Assembly: GCF_037975245.1 (NCBI RefSeq)
Contig: NC_092573.1
Span: forward strand, 4,651,501 to 4,715,500
Origin: Apostichopus japonicus
Lineage: Eukaryota; Echinodermata; Holothuroidea; Aspidochirotida; Stichopodidae
Direction: 5' to 3'
DNA length: 64,000 nucleotides
Position 1 is the first letter of the stretch; the number at the start of each line of letters is the position of its first letter. The notes beneath the pieces were generated by a model. It did no database searches. It was not told the DNA's origin and saw only the letters and a program-made list of their open reading frames with translations. This document shows positions 60,701 through 64,000 of this stretch, piece after piece. The position numbers and the translations under genes are program-made.

Positions 60701-63290
60701 TAATTTAACGAAGTGATTTCAAGTAATATATACCGCGGCAATATGATTGGAAGTGGCTGTCATACTCTGATATTGCTCACCTGTCTTCAGGTCACTCTGC
60801 TGAATGATGAGTATTATTTTAAAAACTTGAGTATAACAATAATAATAATCAGACACGATGGTTTATCATAAGACAGGTCAAATAAGCTCATTTACAGTGG
60901 CATTAAACATTTATCAATTATACTGTAATCATTATGTTTTGTTAGTAAGACTGGTGGTTCTACGCAGCTTTAGAAGTCATCCTAGAAGGGATAAAAACCC
61001 GCAGGCAACATCAAAGAAGAACAAATCGTCTAACGTATTGAATTTTACAGATTTATCGAAAGCTGTAAAAGCAACTAAGGATTAAAACCTTCACATCTAC
61101 TGACATTTGTTGAGGTTATAAATATATTGTCTACCGTGGAAGGGTCTTACAAATGTGAAGAACGCTTCCAGTTACTGAAATTGCATGGGGACTGAATCTT
61201 GCATCGTATACTGGTACCTTAGCTGACAATCCATTGTGGATTATGGAGGGCCTTCCTCCTGTTAGAATAATAGTACAATCCCAAATCATTTCATAACATA
61301 TAAACGGCAATAATACCTATTTCTTCATTAACTGCAACAATTCTACATCGCTCGAATGTGCTGTACTTAACAGTGCTTCTTGAAGCCAGTAAATTATTTT
61401 CTAGTTTTTGAATGTAAACGCGACTTGCGTTTAAAGGAACACAAAATTAAAGAATTGTAAAATTAATGAAGAAAAAAAAAACAGTTATACTAAAATTAGT
61501 CATAATGGTAGCAACTATTACAATAAAAGCCTGATATATTTAACATTTGTCACATATCATTATTATTCACACTTAAACACTCGACGTTATATAAACTTGT
61601 TCAAATATTCTGTTGTGTTTGCATAGCGTACGATAGAACAAAGGAACAAAATATGGCTTTTCAATTGTTAGTCATTATCTATAACACTCAACTACAGTAT
61701 TTACAGTGGTGAATTTTGTAAGGAAACCATCAAGTTTGACTGGTTTGTGGAAAGTCGGTCGATTTTGAAACACCTGCTTGAAGTTTCTCAGCCACGGGGC
61801 ATAATATGTCCAGATATACTGCAAAGTTATTCCGAGGAATAGCAAATGAAATACTTAGTGACCAATAGCGACACTAATCAAATTTTTGCTTGGTATCATG
61901 ATCAAGATTTTATTTTGCCTTTTTCATTCATGACTTGACGGTTTTCATGACAGTTGGTATTTGATTGGCGGCTAAAATCGATGTTGACTACGTCTATATA
62001 TATAGTAATGTGATCCTATGTAGACGTAGGCTACGTATGCAAGTGTGATATGTGTGGTGGATTTAACGATGCAATGAAGAAACCCGTCGGAGGAGGAAAG
62101 AATGAAAGAAAGAAAAACGACAGATTAGAAGTGCTACTTTAAAGAGATATATGTTTATGTCAAGACGCTACCTAGCTTCAAACCAATTACTCAAAACCGA
62201 TCACAAATAAACCAATGGTTGAAAATAATCATAAAAGGTAAGAAATTGCCTTTAAGTGAACGTCTATTTGTTTTTTCTTAAGTAACGGCCACTGTATACT
62301 AGCTCATTAAAATATACAAGTTTATATATGTATGACGTCTTGAGAGTATTTAACGGTTCTATCAAACACTCAATCATCCATATCTTTGCTTTCAAATATC
62401 AACAGGAAATGTTCGGTCCATCTAGAATATGCGGAGGAATTGCATTCTTTTGCTTCTAAAAATGCATTTTGCTTTAGCAGCTTAAGTTAACTTAATATTT
62501 TGTCTGCCTGTGATAATAAGGGTACATGATGAAGAAAACGTATGATTGGAACAAAGTGTATTACAATTGTTTTAACTCCTCTTTGTACTTCTGTTGTTTC
62601 ATACAATCCGGTTCTTGTAATGTGAGTGCCATGTCATGAGTTCGAAGACTTAAATTGTTCCTCTCACGTTACACATTTCACACAAATTTTTAGCTCAGGA
62701 AACGACATCACAGACCTCTTTATTAAACCAAGTTATTGCAGAATTACACTGTAAAATTATCTGTTCATTTACGTAGAGTAAAATGTTTTATTCTAACATA
62801 GTTAGAACTGTATTCAGTAATTTCCATGTTTGCTCATTGAAAATCTCAGTTTACCATTTGATCTAAAATGGAAATCATAGTATTTTGTAAATGTGACGAA
62901 CTTTTCTGTACTTATAATGCACGTAATTATTGGTAGTAACATCCCATACTGTGTAAACCACAAAGTCTCATGCCTACTTACAGTAGTTAATCAGATTTAT
63001 CAACATCTGGTATGTGTGGAACTGAATTTGCAGTTCGCTCAACGAAGACGCCGCGCTTCGTCAATTTTAGCGGTAGGTATGATGTGTATTCCCCCCCCCC
63101 CCCCCATCGGCTTAAACTTGAAATATTACCATTTTGGATAAAGAGCCATTGTAATGGATTTCAAGTGCAAACTATGGCGCTTTTTGCATTGTTTAAACAG
63201 AGCAGAGTACATTTTCAGCACGTTAGTATTTCGCGCACGGTTAAATGACAGAACATTTCATTCTTAGTAAAGATTCTGTAATTTTACAGT
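57773..63290. other. Unique AT-rich DNA, no gene seen
   Basis: Frames of 72-82 codons at 58234, 59047, 60858 and 62893 have no recognisable family. A short (TA)n run lies near 59711, and a C-run of about 15 near 63091-63105. Confidence 0.55.
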
Positions 63291-63430
63291 AAAAGGTACA
63301 GGCAACAAGTTTCACATATATTTCATATACATTTTTTTTATAAGTCTTTAAAATTACATTTAAAACGTAATTTTACAGACTGACCAAAATTTACATAAAA
63401 TATAGTGTAAAACTTGTTGCCAGTACTTTT
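63291..63430. mobile_element. 140-bp inverted-repeat element (MITE-like)
   Basis: AAAAGGTACAGGCAACAAGT at 63291 is matched in inverted orientation at the other end, where the complement reads AAAAGTACTGGCAACAAGTT. The arms are about 26 bp with two mismatches and one gap, around about 90 bp of AT-rich, non-coding spacer. No clear target duplication is seen, so the family is unassigned and the outer limits may be a few bases off. Confidence 0.5.
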
Positions 63431-64000
63431 CCTTGAGAATTTTAGCGATTTTTTTTTAAATGTAGAAAGGTTTTCTATATATGCGTTCCGTGTGCATTGA
63501 CCAACGCAATGGAATGAGAACACCCGGTTAACTTATGTAAATTTGGCTACTTGTTCTAGTTTGGTACTAGAACACCGTGACGATGCTGCTGGTTTCGTAC
63601 ATACCCTGCCCATGAGTCTTGTCGGCCTAGTTCCGTTATCGCGGTGACCTGAAAGGGTGAAGTGTAGTATAGGATGACCGATGTAGACTTTCGATATCGC
63701 CGTGCTTTAACAAAAACAAAATCAAAATGGAATGATAGTGACGTGGACATTGTAAAGCGAATAAGGTCTAAATGCTGTTTCAATATCAGTTTCAAAGGAA
63801 ACTCATTCCATCCTTTCATTTCATTGAAAGGGTATGTAATGTTATTACTCATGAAATTAACTGTAAGAACTATACATTTGCCACCTGCAGTTTATCCGTA
63901 AAACGACACAAGAGTCAACGGGAAAGAGAAGGACTTTGTGGTTTCTAAAGTATTCAAGTGAACAAATCTACATATATCCTAACTGCAATTCTGTCGTTTA
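63431..64000. other. Unique DNA with a GC-richer patch, no gene assigned
   Basis: From 63570 to 63660 base composition rises to roughly balanced GC. Opposed frames (63556-63852 minus, 63674-63901 plus) cover it. I recognise no product; it may be a dispersed-repeat or exon fragment. Confidence 0.35.

Noticed and set aside
63570-63660. tRNA-derived SINE or tRNA gene in the GC-richer patch
   Set aside because: A convincing A box and B box at proper spacing, and a cloverleaf, could not be drawn.

Overview
This is a gene-poor, AT-rich eukaryotic window. I found no intact protein-coding gene, no rRNA or tRNA, no CRISPR array and no bacterial-type operon. The texture is long unique AT-rich DNA broken by many (TA)n tracts, minisatellites, trinucleotide arrays and short inverted-repeat elements. 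Together with a Penelope-like retroelement remnant and several hAT-like non-autonomous transposons, this fits an intergenic or long-intron region of an animal genome. A marine invertebrate, perhaps an echinoderm, is my best guess from this repeat style, but no sequence here settles the taxon.

Layout. 0-8 kb: two copies of a family of inverted-repeat elements with TGACGTCA-like arms (about 1.4-1.8 kb and 5.87-6.2 kb), a degenerate minisatellite and (TA)n tracts. 8.1-8.5 kb: a 60-bp minisatellite that stays open as a 20-residue peptide repeat. 12.0-16.6 kb: two insertions of one Penelope-like element family. One is a 162-bp insertion made only of inverted termini, flanked by a 12-bp target duplication. 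The other is a 1,069-bp insertion carrying a GIY-YIG endonuclease coding remnant, flanked by a 13-bp target duplication. Both termini carry hammerhead-ribozyme-like cores. 17.4-30.2 kb: a 122-bp duplication, an old hAT-like element (21.7-22.6 kb), a perfect 64-bp duplication and a 1-kb array of a 31-bp unit. 30.5-38.4 kb: several long (TA)n arrays, one inside a duplicated segment.

40.2-42.1 kb is the clearest history in the window: a 46-bp minisatellite was split by a hAT-like element with an exact 8-bp target duplication, and that element was itself split by a second hAT-like element with a near-exact 8-bp duplication. 50.7-51.4 kb is a 675-bp ACT/ACC trinucleotide array. 54.1-54.66 kb is the best candidate for a promoter plus 5' untranslated first exon of a cellular gene (weak). 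57.4-57.8 kb is a 21-bp minisatellite, and 63.3 kb has a 140-bp inverted-repeat element.

Most short open frames are chance frames or repeat translations. The only protein signature I recognise is the GIY-YIG/Cys-motif C-terminus of a Penelope-like element.
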